Assembly: GCF_052056915.1 (NCBI RefSeq)
Contig: NZ_CP195119.1
Span: 2,170,001-2,234,000, forward strand
From: MTP4 sp052056915
GTDB taxonomy: Archaea > Halobacteriota > Methanosarcinia > Methanosarcinales > Methanosarcinaceae
DNA: 64,000 nt
Direction of reading: 5' to 3'
The notes under the pieces were generated by a model, which saw only the letters and a program-made list of their open reading frames with translations, ran no database searches and was not told the origin of the DNA. The position numbers and the translations under genes were made by a program. This document shows positions 17,951 to 26,428 of this stretch, piece by piece (positions within the stretch are counted from its first letter, which is position 1; every line of letters begins with the position of its first letter).

Positions 17951-19438
17951 ATGGTTTACGAGAACCCTGACGGCGTGAAAATCGGGCTTGAAATCCACGT
18001 CCAGCTAAACAAGCTCAATACCAAGATGTTTTGCGGCTGTTCGACCGACTACCATGACGCAGCCCCGAACACCCACACCTGTCCGGTCTGCCTGGGCCTG
18101 CCCGGAGCCCTGCCGGTCCTGAACAGGGAAGTTGTGAAGGCCGCAATCAAGGTAGGGCTTGCCCTTGAGGGGGAAATTGCGGAGGAGACGCAGTTTCACA
18201 GGAAGAACTATTTCTATCCTGACCTGCCCAGAGGCTTCCAGACAACCCAGTACGACTACCCGATCGTGAGCAACGGGAAGGTAGTGATCGAGGGTGAAGA
18301 CGGAGAACATGAGGTAGGGATCTGGAGAGCCCACATGGAAGACGACCCCGGAAAGCTGGTCCATATAGGGAGCATCGAAAAGTCCAAAGGGGTACTGATC
18401 GACTACAACCGGTCCGGGATGCCCCTGATCGAGACCGTTACAGCCCCTGACATGAGGAGCCCCAAGGAAGCCCGGAGGTTCCTGGACAAGTTCCGGAACA
18501 TCCTCGAGTACCTGGACGTCTTCGACGGCAACCTGGAAGGAGCCATGAGGATGGACGCAAACGTCTCGGTCTACGGCGGCACCCGTGTTGAGGTCAAGAA
18601 CATCTCCTCCCACAAAGGCGTGGAGAAAGCCCTCCTCTACGAGATCATGCGCCAGAAGAACGTGATCCGCCGCGGAGGCGAGATCACACAGGAGACCCGC
18701 CACTTCGACGAAGCCCGGGGCGTAACCATAGGAATGAGGACAAAAGAAGAAGCAGAGGACTACCGCTACTTCAGAGAACCTGACCTCATGCCGATGAAAG
18801 TGTCCGACTGGATCCCGGGGATCAAAAAGACCCTTCCGGAACTTCCCGACGCCAAACGCTCCCGCTTCATTGAGCAGTACGGCATAGCGGACATGCACGC
18901 AAAAGCCTTGACTTCCAAGATCATGCTCGCCGACTTCTATGAAGGCGTCTGTAAAGAAGCTACAGACCCCAAACAGGCAGCCACCTGGGTCGCCGACGTC
19001 CTTCTGGGCGAATTAAACTACCGCGACCTGGTAATCTCCTCATACGACGGCAGAGCCATCGGATGCTTCAACGACAAGGACCACAGCATCACGAACTCTG
19101 TCAAAGTCGCCGACATGGTCGAACTGGTAGCCCTCTTCACCGACGGCAAGATCAGCGACAGGGCTGCAGTGGAAGTCATCCGCAGCACCCTGGACGACGA
19201 GGAAGAAAAGACTCCTCTGCAGATCATCGAGGAAAAAAGCCTCTTCAAAGCCGAAGACGACCTGGTAACAAAAGCCGTCGCAGAAGCAATCGCCGAAAAC
19301 GAAGCCGCCGTCCAGGACTACCTTGGAGGCGCTGAAAAGTCCCTGAACTTCCTGGTCGGACAGGTCATGAAAAAGACCAAGGGCACAGCAGACGCAAAGA
19401 CCGCCCGCGAGATGCTCGTAAAGGAACTGAAAGGATAA
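17951..19438 (+). CDS. gatB: Amidotransferase subunit B
   Basis: A 495-residue GatB. The N-terminal GLEIHVQLNKLNTKMFCGC, the zinc-type cysteines in CVCPVCLG-like TCPVCLGLPG, and FHRKNYFYPDLPRGFQ and SIEKSKGVLIDYNRSGMPL are all present. A YqeY-like tail domain follows (LGGAEKSLNFLVGQVMKKT). It activates the misacylated tRNA with ATP and adds ammonia. The ATG directly abuts the gatA stop, and its GGAGGTGG ribosome site lies inside the end of gatA, so the two are translationally coupled. Confidence 0.96.
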   Translation: MVYENPDGVKIGLEIHVQLNKLNTKMFCGCSTDYHDAAPNTHTCPVCLGLPGALPVLNREVVKAAIKVGLALEGEIAEETQFHRKNYFYPDLPRGFQTTQYDYPIVSNGKVVIEGEDGEHEVGIWRAHMEDDPGKLVHIGSIEKSKGVLIDYNRSGMPLIETVTAPDMRSPKEARRFLDKFRNILEYLDVFDGNLEGAMRMDANVSVYGGTRVEVKNISSHKGVEKALLYEIMRQKNVIRRGGEITQETRHFDEARGVTIGMRTKEEAEDYRYFREPDLMPMKVSDWIPGIKKTLPELPDAKRSRFIEQYGIADMHAKALTSKIMLADFYEGVCKEATDPKQAATWVADVLLGELNYRDLVISSYDGRAIGCFNDKDHSITNSVKVADMVELVALFTDGKISDRAAVEVIRSTLDDEEEKTPLQIIEEKSLFKAEDDLVTKAVAEAIAENEAAVQDYLGGAEKSLNFLVGQVMKKTKGTADAKTAREMLVKELKG

Positions 19439-19631
19439 AAACCGGCCCTGGTTCCGAATACTGAATAATGAATACTAAAAACTGAAAACTGGAAGGTTAG
19501 CCCGGGACAGGGTTAACCTCCACTACACTTTTTCTTTTTATCAGGATTCGCCTTTTATCGGGGAACGTTTTTCGAATTTTCTCTTTTCTCTATAGAGCTC
19601 TTTTTTCGGGAGCCGAAGGTTTCTGCTGAAA

Positions 19632-19707
19632 GATAGAAAACCAGAGCTGCGTGAATAGCCTCATCCCCGTCGTTATTGTCCCCGCTCGCGAAGCGAAGCG
19701 GCCTGAC
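19632..19707. repeat. Dispersed repeat copy A, with terminal hairpin
   Basis: This 76-base stretch matches 26281-26352 over its length (shared AGAAAACCA, CTGCGTGAATA, ATCCCCGTC and CGAGCGGCCTGA-like end). It ends in an imperfect hairpin CCGCT/AGCGG. It lies in the 522-base gap after gatB. The rest of that gap holds a T-rich gatB terminator near 19530 and one possible small ORF. Confidence 0.8.
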
Positions 19708-19770
19708 CCCGAAATAAAAAATTAAAAATTAAAAAAATAGGATTCAGGATCCCGATTTCAAAAGAGAAGC

Positions 19771-19869
19771 TCAATAGAAAAAATACCTCAAAACCGCCAC
19801 CATCACAACCAAGAAGAAAACAAGCCCCAGAACAACCCGGAAATAAGCCCTTTTTTGCACCGCACACAT
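19771..19869 (-). CDS. Possible small single-span membrane protein
   Basis: A 32-residue frame starting MCAVQKRAYFRVV and ending LRYFFY. After a basic N-terminus comes one hydrophobic helix (VVLGLVFFLVVMVAVL). An upstream GTG at 19890 in the same frame would add seven residues. The only Shine-Dalgarno-like sequence is AGGAAAG before that GTG. The family is not recognised. The positive-inside helix pattern and codon choice look genuine, but a frame this short can occur by chance. Confidence 0.3.
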   Translation of the reverse strand: MCAVQKRAYFRVVLGLVFFLVVMVAVLRYFFY

Positions 19870-19960
19870 CTTCTTCAAGCCAGCCACCACTTTCCTAACT
19901 CAAACTTTTTTCTGGAAATTTCAACGTAATTAAATACATTTCAATACGATTCAACAAATT

Positions 19961-20803
19961 TCAATACAATTCAGGCCTTCGGTCTCCGAAAATGGATGTT
20001 GTTTCCCTGGTTTCTTTTGCCTTTTCCAGATCGATTTCCCCTACCAGGACACACTCCTCTTTTCCGGCTTCTGCCAGCATGCTCCCCCAGCCGTCCGCGA
20101 TAAAAGAGCCTCCGAGGTAAGTCGAATAGCGGTCTATTCCTACCCTGTTGCAGGCAACGTGTGGGAGCTGGTTTTCCAGAGCCCTGGAAAGGGAGATTGT
20201 CCTCCAGGGGTACCCGAAAAAGTCAGGGATTTCAGCAGCCGAGACCAGGATGTCGGCGCCCTCAAGGGCCAGTTTCCTGGCAACTTCCGGGTAGCGGAGT
20301 TCATTACAGACGATGAGCCCGATAGTAAGTCCGTGTTTTTCCAGCCGGATAGGAGCAATCCGGTTTCCGCGCGCAAAGTGTTCTTTTTCAGGGCCGTAGA
20401 GGTGAGTTTTCCGGTGGGTTCCGGCCAGCTTTCCGGATTCGATACAGAAGCCGAGGTTGTACTGGAACGAGCCCTGCTCTTCTTTCCGGACTTCACCCCT
20501 TACTTTATCCCTTTCTATCGACCCTGGTTCTTTTCCCGCATTTTCCATTTTCTCTATAATCGAGCCTGCAAGAATGCAGTCGTGTTCTTTTGAAAAAGAG
20601 CGGAGGGCTTCGAGAGTGGGGCCGGAAACGGATTCAGCTGCATCCTTTATGTGCTCATAACAAAACCCGGTTGAGAAAACTTCCGGGAAAACAAGTAGTT
20701 CAGCCCCTTTTGAGACTGCTTTTTCTGCAAGGGAAAGGGCACACTCAAGGTTTTCCTTTTTTGAGCAGAGGGAGATGTTCATCTGGATACAGGCGATTTT
20801 CAT
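19961..20803 (-). CDS. Carbon-nitrogen hydrolase (nitrilase superfamily)
   Basis: A 280-residue nitrilase-fold enzyme with the full Glu-Lys-Cys triad: E41 (VFPEVF), K132 (HRKTHLYG) and C166 (IVCNELRYPE). It resembles omega-amidase and other amidohydrolases that cleave small amides or nitriles in the cytoplasm. The stretch between residues 85 and 112 is charged and longer than in many relatives. The substrate is unknown. It is transcribed alone, and a TATA-like run lies upstream in the 180-base gap. Confidence 0.85.
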   Translation of the reverse strand: MKIACIQMNISLCSKKENLECALSLAEKAVSKGAELLVFPEVFSTGFCYEHIKDAAESVSGPTLEALRSFSKEHDCILAGSIIEKMENAGKEPGSIERDKVRGEVRKEEQGSFQYNLGFCIESGKLAGTHRKTHLYGPEKEHFARGNRIAPIRLEKHGLTIGLIVCNELRYPEVARKLALEGADILVSAAEIPDFFGYPWRTISLSRALENQLPHVACNRVGIDRYSTYLGGSFIADGWGSMLAEAGKEECVLVGEIDLEKAKETRETTSIFGDRRPELY

Positions 20804-20983
20804 GGAGGGCCACCGGAATCAGAAATAAAATTCTACTAATGTGTTCTTAGCATCTGCTTACATCCCAATTCAATTAAAGCTTTGTGATCCCTTGCATTTT
20901 CAAAAAAACAGTTAACCGGATAAACTTTATTAAAGTATCAAATGCACTGCTTCTCAAATACCTGATGCACTGTCCCAAGGGCA

Positions 20984-21850
20984 TCAAATTCGTTGCTTTT
21001 CCACCTTAATATCTTCCTGCCCGCAGTGTTTACACCTGTAATACCTGGTTGTGGTAATCAATGCCCAGAACTTCTGCTTGATTTCCTTTACATCCGGTCT
21101 TTTGAATTCCTCGCAGGCAGCGTTTTTTCCGCAAACCCTGCATGACATTTTTTGAGGAGTAAAAACTCCGGGATTTCCCTTAAAGGTAACAATTCCTTCA
21201 CTCCCTGTCCTGGCTTCTTCATGTCCGCAGTTTTTGCATTTCCAGTAGCGAGTTATTTTTACGCTGTAGCTGTGAGGGGTGCTGAGTTCCTTTACATCCG
21301 GAATTTCGAACTCTTCACAGGCAAAAGGTTCACAGCATGCCCTGCACCGGGCATCCCTGTGGTAGTCCGCGATTCTGGAAAACTGTTCCCCAAGCACCAC
21401 CGCAAGCACTCCGAGAGCTATTCCGAAAACGACTATGAAGGTATCCACCCATAAGGGAACTCCCAGGTTAGAAGAGAGAAAGCCTGAGAAGAGAAAAGAG
21501 AACATAACGAGAAGCGGAGGGAACATGTATGAAAAGAGTTCGGAAGCAGCCGAAATTCTTTCCTCGCCAAAATTACTGACGAGGGAAGGAGCCAGCCTTT
21601 TCAGGAAAAAATCGCTTTTGTACTCTCCTCCGTATGTGATGATGTGCATTCCGGAAGCAGAATGAAACTCAATATTCGAAGCGCTGCCCTGTAATAGATC
21701 AGGAGCACGGCTATTAGAAACACGGCTATTAGAAACACGGCTATTAAGGGCGCCATAATCAGGAGCGCTACTATTATCAGACTTATCTTTAGATTTGGAA
21801 TGTCCGGAAATCGAATATTCGGAAACCTCAGCCAAGCTACCACCCCCCAC
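20984..21850 (-). CDS. Double-zinc-ribbon membrane protein (paralogue 1)
   Basis: A frame of 288 residues. The N-terminal 60 residues are polar and contain a threefold NSRVS repeat. Two or three transmembrane helices follow (about 105-160), then two zinc-ribbon-like modules, each with paired CxxC (CRACCEPFAC with CKNCGHE; CRVCGKNAAC with CKHCGQED). The body aligns with the protein at 26429-27229. The start is uncertain: the frame opens at GTG 21850. The N-terminus that resembles the paralogue (AWLRFPNIRF versus GWIRLDDIVE) is in another frame starting at ATG 21873, so a frameshift or repeat expansion may have altered it. Function unknown. Confidence 0.6.
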   Translation of the reverse strand: MGGGSLAEVSEYSISGHSKSKDKSDNSSAPDYGALNSRVSNSRVSNSRAPDLLQGSASNIEFHSASGMHIITYGGEYKSDFFLKRLAPSLVSNFGEERISAASELFSYMFPPLLVMFSFLFSGFLSSNLGVPLWVDTFIVVFGIALGVLAVVLGEQFSRIADYHRDARCRACCEPFACEEFEIPDVKELSTPHSYSVKITRYWKCKNCGHEEARTGSEGIVTFKGNPGVFTPQKMSCRVCGKNAACEEFKRPDVKEIKQKFWALITTTRYYRCKHCGQEDIKVEKQRI

Positions 21851-22120
21851 AGATATTCATAGCGTATTGGCATCGGATTTCAATTTATGAATAAGTGTAT
21901 GTAATCAATTACTTTAATATTTGTTTACTTAATTTTTTGAAAAAGAGACAGATTTTATTCAAACAAATCAACTTTTGCATATAAAAATACAAGCCTCACA
22001 ACTTTTGCGGACAAAATATAAGACTCAAGAATTTCAAATAATGTTCATAGGGGAAAAACAGCAGGGAAAAATACAAACCGGGTAAAAAAACGATTTCTAC
22101 AAACCGGCAGGGGGAATATT

Positions 22121-22648
22121 ATGGACGAACCGATGTCTGACCTTCACTTCCATGCCATGGCTCTCATGTTCAGGTTCCGGGACTTCATCAAGCCCAGGCG
22201 GAAGATCCTTGAAGAGGTGAAAATAGAACCGGGCTTCAGGATTCTGGACTACGGCTGCGGCCCTGGAGGGTACGTCCCTGCAGCCGCAGAGCTTGCAGGA
22301 AATTCAGGAAAAGTCTATGCCCTGGACATCCACCCGCACGCAATAGAGATGGTCAAAGACCTGGCTTTTAAAAAGAACCTAAAAAATGTTGAAACCATTC
22401 TTTCAGACTGCGATACCGGCCTTCAATCCTCAAGCCTGGACCTTATTCTCTTCTACGACACCTACCACACCCTGAGCGAGCCCGACAAAATCCTGAAAGA
22501 ACTTCACCGCATCCTGAAACCCGGCGGAACCCTCTCCTTCAGCGACCACCACCTGAAAGAAGAGGAAATCGTGAAAAGGTTGACAGAAGGCGGGTTTTTC
22601 CAGCTGAAAAAGAAGGGGAAATGGGCATACTCTTTTGAAAAAATCTGA
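22121..22648 (+). CDS. SAM-dependent methyltransferase (class I, UbiE/Methyltransf_11 type)
   Basis: A 175-residue class I methyltransferase. Motif I is ILDYGCGPGGYV near residue 41; the acidic residue binding the SAM ribose is in YALDIHP, and DLILFYDTYHTL and ILKPGGTLSFSDHHL follow. GGGGGAATATT precedes the ATG. The substrate is unknown. The next gene, on the opposite strand, ends 18 bases beyond it, so the pair is convergent. Confidence 0.85.
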   Translation: MDEPMSDLHFHAMALMFRFRDFIKPRRKILEEVKIEPGFRILDYGCGPGGYVPAAAELAGNSGKVYALDIHPHAIEMVKDLAFKKNLKNVETILSDCDTGLQSSSLDLILFYDTYHTLSEPDKILKELHRILKPGGTLSFSDHHLKEEEIVKRLTEGGFFQLKKKGKWAYSFEKI

Positions 22649-22665
22649 TGTAAAAGCAATTAGAA

Positions 22666-23193
22666 TTATTCAACCCTGCCTTCACTTTCCTCAAACTCCT
22701 TTTTCACATCATCCGGAACCCTGTTAAAAGGGCAGCCGAAATAAACGCATCGTCCGCATTCATACCTCCTCACGGTCAGCAGGAAAAAGACAATGGCAAC
22801 AAAGTAAGCCCCCAGCAGGAACGGTTCTTTCAAGAGCCAGGGAAGCGGGAAGAAGATAACAATGATGAAACCGAGGGACGTTATTGCAATATCGAATCTG
22901 CTCGGGGGATACGGTCTCGGCTTGAAATATTTAGGACAGCCCCAGTTCATCATGCAGTTTACGCATTTTCCTTCCCTTGCATAGTAAGGGCAGTGAGTGC
23001 AGAAGAAACGCTGCTCAAGGACATAGAAATGGAAAGCAACCAGGAAAATATAGACAAGCAGCCACCCTGTAGAGCGCATGCCGATTGCAAGTGCTGCCGG
23101 AAATAGCAGAACCAGGGTTATGAAGTTCCAGTAAAGGAAGTCCTTAAATTCGTGTTCTGTTTTTAGGGGGATCTGTGAATCAGAGGTTGACAT
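22666..23193 (-). CDS. Four-helix membrane protein with conserved Cys clusters (paralogue A)
   Basis: A 175-residue protein with four predicted membrane helices (about 22-44, 45-62, 100-120, 122-142). Between helices 2 and 3 lies a Cys cluster (FFCTHCPYYAREGKC, VNCMMNWGCPKYF), and after helix 4 a second one (YECGRCVYFGCPFNRVP). The spacing suggests an Fe-S or other metal site near the membrane. The frame extends 27 bases upstream, but GGAGAATATT before ATG 23193, and alignment with the neighbour, which starts MSPST, favour this start. It is a tandem paralogue of 23322-23858. I do not recognise the family. Confidence 0.7.
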   Translation of the reverse strand: MSTSDSQIPLKTEHEFKDFLYWNFITLVLLFPAALAIGMRSTGWLLVYIFLVAFHFYVLEQRFFCTHCPYYAREGKCVNCMMNWGCPKYFKPRPYPPSRFDIAITSLGFIIVIFFPLPWLLKEPFLLGAYFVAIVFFLLTVRRYECGRCVYFGCPFNRVPDDVKKEFEESEGRVE

Positions 23194-23321
23194 TAGAATA
23201 TTCTCCAGCAAAAAAAGCAACCATAACAGTTATCGTTTTCCTAAAAGTCCTCTTCTTTTTTAAAAGTTCTACCGTTCTTAAAAACACTACTTATCTTGAC
23301 GCACTACTCATCTTAAAAGTT

Positions 23322-23858
23322 CTACCTTTCATAATAGCCTTCTTTTTCCTCAAACTCCTTCCTGAGCTCAGCAGGCACCCTGTTCATCGGGCACTCGAAA
23401 TTAATGCAACGAATACACTCATATCTCCTTGCAGTCATCCCAAAGAGAGCCCAGGCAACGATGTAGGCACCCAGCAGCAGGGGGTCCCTTACCAGCCAGT
23501 ATACCGGAAATAGAAACATGGGAAGAGCCCCGATTGCAGTAATCACCTTTTCGAGCGGGCTGTGGGGGCCGGGCCGGACCTTGAAGAGTTTGGGCACCCC
23601 GTGAAGCATCATGCATTTTACACATCCCTTGCTCCGGATATAGTGCATGCAGTGGGTGCAGGTGAAACGAAACTCGATTACAAGGAAGAAAAAGAGGGCT
23701 ATGCCTATATAAACTGCCACCCATTTGAAAGAATCCCTGGCAATTGCTATGGAACCGATTAGAAAAGGAATCATGTTGAAGAAGTTCCAGTAAAGGCGGT
23801 CTTTTGTGGAGTGCTCCACTTTGAGGGGGATTGCTTGCCGGGGGGTTGAGGGGGACAT
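23322..23858 (-). CDS. Four-helix membrane protein with conserved Cys clusters (paralogue B)
   Basis: A 178-residue protein colinear with its neighbour at 22666. Both share PLK.EH, YWNF, the Cys cluster FTCTHCMHYIRSKGCVKCMM, a four-helix layout and the closing YECIRCINFECPMNRVP then KKEFEE. One difference is that WGCPKYF of paralogue A is HGVPKLF here, so one cysteine is lost. The pair arose by tandem duplication and is in one direction with a 128-base gap. Conserved Cys on one membrane face suggest electron transfer or metal binding; this is inference. Confidence 0.7.
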   Translation of the reverse strand: MSPSTPRQAIPLKVEHSTKDRLYWNFFNMIPFLIGSIAIARDSFKWVAVYIGIALFFFLVIEFRFTCTHCMHYIRSKGCVKCMMLHGVPKLFKVRPGPHSPLEKVITAIGALPMFLFPVYWLVRDPLLLGAYIVAWALFGMTARRYECIRCINFECPMNRVPAELRKEFEEKEGYYER

Positions 23859-23950
23859 GTATGAATTTTTGGGAAGGGGAGAGGTATAAAGGTTGTGATT
23901 TAGAGGATGGTTTTTGGATTATCCTGCAGGAAAAACAGGTTTCAGGAAAT

Positions 23951-24052
23951 TTGGTCTTGTATACGAGACCATTATAGGCAAGTTTTGGTCTTTCATAAGA
24001 GACCGATTTAACAGAGATTTGACCCTGAATAGGAGACCAATTTAGCGGTTAT
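23951..24052. repeat. Three 34-bp hairpin units
   Basis: TTGGTCTTGTATACGAGACC, TTGGTCTTTCATAAGAGACC and TTGACCCTGAATAGGAGACC start at 23951, 23985 and 24019, a 34-bp period. In the first two GGTCT pairs with AGACC around an 8-base loop. The 13-14 bases between units are not conserved. They lie in the gap downstream of the RloB gene. They are too few, and the spacers too short, for a CRISPR array. Confidence 0.7.
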
Positions 24053-24109
24053 TTTTCACTCTACATGGACATTTTGAGCAACATTTGTCCTTATAAAGAA
24101 GAAAGGTTG

Positions 24110-24706
24110 CTACTTGAAATCATTGACTTTTTCTATCAAGTCAAAAACAAGCGTTAAAGGATTGCTCTCCCTGCTCAGGATTTCCACACCGTATTCCAGG
24201 TGCTTTTCACGGACTTTTTTGGAATTGCTTACAGCATCATCTAGCCTGCCCCTTATTTTTGTGTAGAGTTCAGAGTCATTTTTTCGGTATTCGCCCAGGC
24301 TTAGGTCCAGTTTTCTTTTGAGCAGGTCCTTTTCTATCGCCTGCGGGTAGTATTCGAAATGCGAAAGTATCCAGTATTCAAAACAGGGGTTCGAGAAAAT
24401 CAGGAAAAGGCCGTTTTCCTCTGCAATATTCTTTGCATTTGCAAGTGCCGCATTTGAATTGAGGTCCCTGTCGAAAACACAGAAGATCAGATCGCCGGAC
24501 AGGTAGTCCTTTCTGTGCTTTTTGAACTCGACGGAGTAATTCACAAGGCCAACAGGGTCCTTATTTTCAGAAGAATGGACCTTGATCCTCAACCTTTCAA
24601 GCCTTTCCTCTGCCCTCAATTTGCTAAAGTAGTAGGACTCCGTTTTTTCACCCTCACAGAAGATCCAGGCAGTTTTTATAGGCTTTTTCCCTTTCTTTCT
24701 AACCAT
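24110..24706 (-). CDS. RloB-family protein (AbiLii-like)
   Basis: A 198-residue RloB-domain protein. Toprim-like residues are visible: FCEGEKTE near residues 16-23 and CVFDRDLN near 76-83. NPCFEYWILSHFE near 104 is characteristic of the family. RloB proteins are found beside AAA ATPases and type I restriction genes; the Lactococcus AbiL abortive-infection system has this pairing. The AAA gene lies 97 bases upstream on the same strand and a type I system lies 4 kb away, so a phage-defence role is likely. The action, perhaps nuclease, is inferred. Confidence 0.8.
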   Translation of the reverse strand: MVRKKGKKPIKTAWIFCEGEKTESYYFSKLRAEERLERLRIKVHSSENKDPVGLVNYSVEFKKHRKDYLSGDLIFCVFDRDLNSNAALANAKNIAEENGLFLIFSNPCFEYWILSHFEYYPQAIEKDLLKRKLDLSLGEYRKNDSELYTKIRGRLDDAVSNSKKVREKHLEYGVEILSRESNPLTLVFDLIEKVNDFK

Positions 24707-24732
24707 AATCGGCCCTTCCCAAACCCCATTAA

Positions 24733-24803
24733 TAAATTATTGTCAACAGTTATAAACAAACTGTTGCCGATTATTGTCAATAAATCATTTCAGTCAATTA
24801 TTG
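24733..24803. repeat. Repeated ATTATTGTCAA motif between the AAA and RloB genes
   Basis: ATTATTGTCAA occurs at about 24737, 24772 and 24795, with AACAGTTATAAACAAACTGTT (an inverted AACAGTTxTAAACAAACTGTT pair) around 24748-24768. The repeats fill the 97-base gap before the RloB gene and could bind a regulator, or be junk. Confidence 0.4.
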
Positions 24804-26126
24804 TCAATAAAGCAGAGTTTCATCCACGATCGGAACCCCCCCAACCCTGCCGGTCAGGTAAGCCCGCTCAAAATCAATCTCCTGCCTTATGTCAAAATCG
24901 AGCAGGGAAGCAAGCTCCGTATGCCGGTTAGGCTCTTTGGTGCAGAAATAGATCTGGTCCCGCCTGAAGAGTTCATTGTCAAGGAGGTTAGTGTCATGGG
25001 TGGTAAAGACCATCTGCGCCCGGCTGTTCTTTTTGCTGTTGAAAAGCCGGATAAGGAGCCGGGTAATTTCCGGGTGGAGGCTTGATTCGAGTTCGTCTAT
25101 GAAAAGAACCCCACCTGCATCCATGACGTCAAAGAGAGGCCCCAGGAGCGTGAGGGTTTTCCGGGTCCCTTCGGATTCCTCGCGCAGGTCAAAATATACG
25201 GCATCCCCGCTTTCTGTCCTGTGCCTGATCCTTACTTCGTAAGAATCCCCATAAGCCCCACCGGAAGCCCCACCGTACCCACTGGCAGACATAGCGGCAG
25301 GCCTGGCGGAAGACCCGGAGCTTTTGAAGGCATCCGTAGGGGAGTACTCGAACACGAATTCCGGTGCTGGGGAAGGACTTTTTAGCTTTTTGACCGTGAT
25401 CTCTTCTATCCCTCCGAAATCAGCCTTTTTCAGCACCTCAATAACCCTGGCTTTGAACACTTCGTCAGAATGCATCCGCTCAAGGGTATAGTTCTCCCAG
25501 CCCGAAGTGAGGCTTACCTGCAGGCTCCCGGTAAAAAACTCGTAGACAGGCCTGGTTTTCTCATACCCGAGCTGCGTCGCCCGCGAGAGGTAGAGGGTTT
25601 TTTCGATGGTCTGGGAACTGATAAGTTCCTGCTGCTTTTTGTCTACAGGAAAGTGAAATTCCGAGATTCCTTTGGCAGAACTGTCTTTTTCAAAGCTGTT
25701 CTTCCGTTTAAAGACAGCCCTTTCCCTTTTCCCCGGCCTTTCGAAAAGGTACTCATCGATAACCCGCCATCTGTCACAGGAAAAACCATACCTGTACCTG
25801 ACCCCCTCATGAACAAACTTGAGCTCGAAGCAGGAAGGCTTTTCCAGGCACTCCCTATCCAGCCTGAAAGGCGTAACGGGAATCCTCGTATCTATATTGA
25901 AGTTATGCGAATGCGCAACCATGTTCCGCATGAAAAAGAGAGCCTTTACCAGGTTCGACTTCCCCGAAGCGTTTGCCCCGTAAACCACAGCCGACTTGAG
26001 CAGTCGCTCCTTTTCCGAGACCTCTATAAGGTTGCAGGAAAGCTTCTTGCTCGCACTGGAGTCGAGGCTGAGGCTAACCCTGTCTTTGAAGGAGAGAAAG
26101 TTTTCAACGGAGAATTCCAGGAGCAT
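24804..26126 (-). CDS. AAA15/21-family ATPase, partner of RloB (AbiLi-like)
   Basis: A 440-residue SMC-like AAA ATPase. Walker A is G50ANASGKS57, the ABC-type signature region EESEGTRKTL lies near residue 330, Walker B is VLFIDELESSLHPE, and the switch histidine is in VFTTHDTN. Such ATPases (RloA/AbiLi) pair with RloB-family proteins. A low-complexity Ser/Gly/Ala insert (around 285-315) sits between the two halves. It lies upstream of the RloB gene. A predicted toxin-ATPase defence unit is inferred from the pairing. Confidence 0.85.
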   Translation of the reverse strand: MLLEFSVENFLSFKDRVSLSLDSSASKKLSCNLIEVSEKERLLKSAVVYGANASGKSNLVKALFFMRNMVAHSHNFNIDTRIPVTPFRLDRECLEKPSCFELKFVHEGVRYRYGFSCDRWRVIDEYLFERPGKRERAVFKRKNSFEKDSSAKGISEFHFPVDKKQQELISSQTIEKTLYLSRATQLGYEKTRPVYEFFTGSLQVSLTSGWENYTLERMHSDEVFKARVIEVLKKADFGGIEEITVKKLKSPSPAPEFVFEYSPTDAFKSSGSSARPAAMSASGYGGASGGAYGDSYEVRIRHRTESGDAVYFDLREESEGTRKTLTLLGPLFDVMDAGGVLFIDELESSLHPEITRLLIRLFNSKKNSRAQMVFTTHDTNLLDNELFRRDQIYFCTKEPNRHTELASLLDFDIRQEIDFERAYLTGRVGGVPIVDETLLY

Positions 26127-26280
26127 AATATTGTATATGGCGGTTCAGATTAATAAGTTTAATTGACAATTTTGCAAAAATTTTGCATTTTTTGGCATTT
26201 TAGGCGCAAAATATAGAGATTTAACAGGATTTTGCACATTGAGAACGTTCAAAATCAAAAAAGGAGTTCTCGACTTTTGG

Positions 26281-26352
26281 GAGGAGAAAACCAAAACTGC
26301 GTGAATACCGTATCCCCGTCTGTCCGGTCCCGCTCGTTTACGAGCGGCCTGA
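26281..26352. repeat. Dispersed repeat copy B, with perfect terminal hairpin
   Basis: This matches 19632-19707 over about 72 bases. It ends in a perfect hairpin, CCGCTCGT (26330-26337), loop TT, ACGAGCGG (26340-26347). A short third fragment (GTTTACGAGCGGC) appears at 27299-27311. It lies in the 302-base gap upstream of the AAA ATPase gene, which shows no other feature. Confidence 0.8.
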
Positions 26353-26428
26353 ACCATGCATCACCTATGATAAGAAGTGAGTTAAAATCCAAAAATGCCA
26401 AGTCCTCAAAAGAATCCCGAAATTTCAA

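Noticed and set aside
23951..24052. CRISPR-like appearance of three regularly spaced palindromic repeats
   Set aside because: Only three units, spacers of 13-14 bases, repeats degenerate, and no cas gene nearby.
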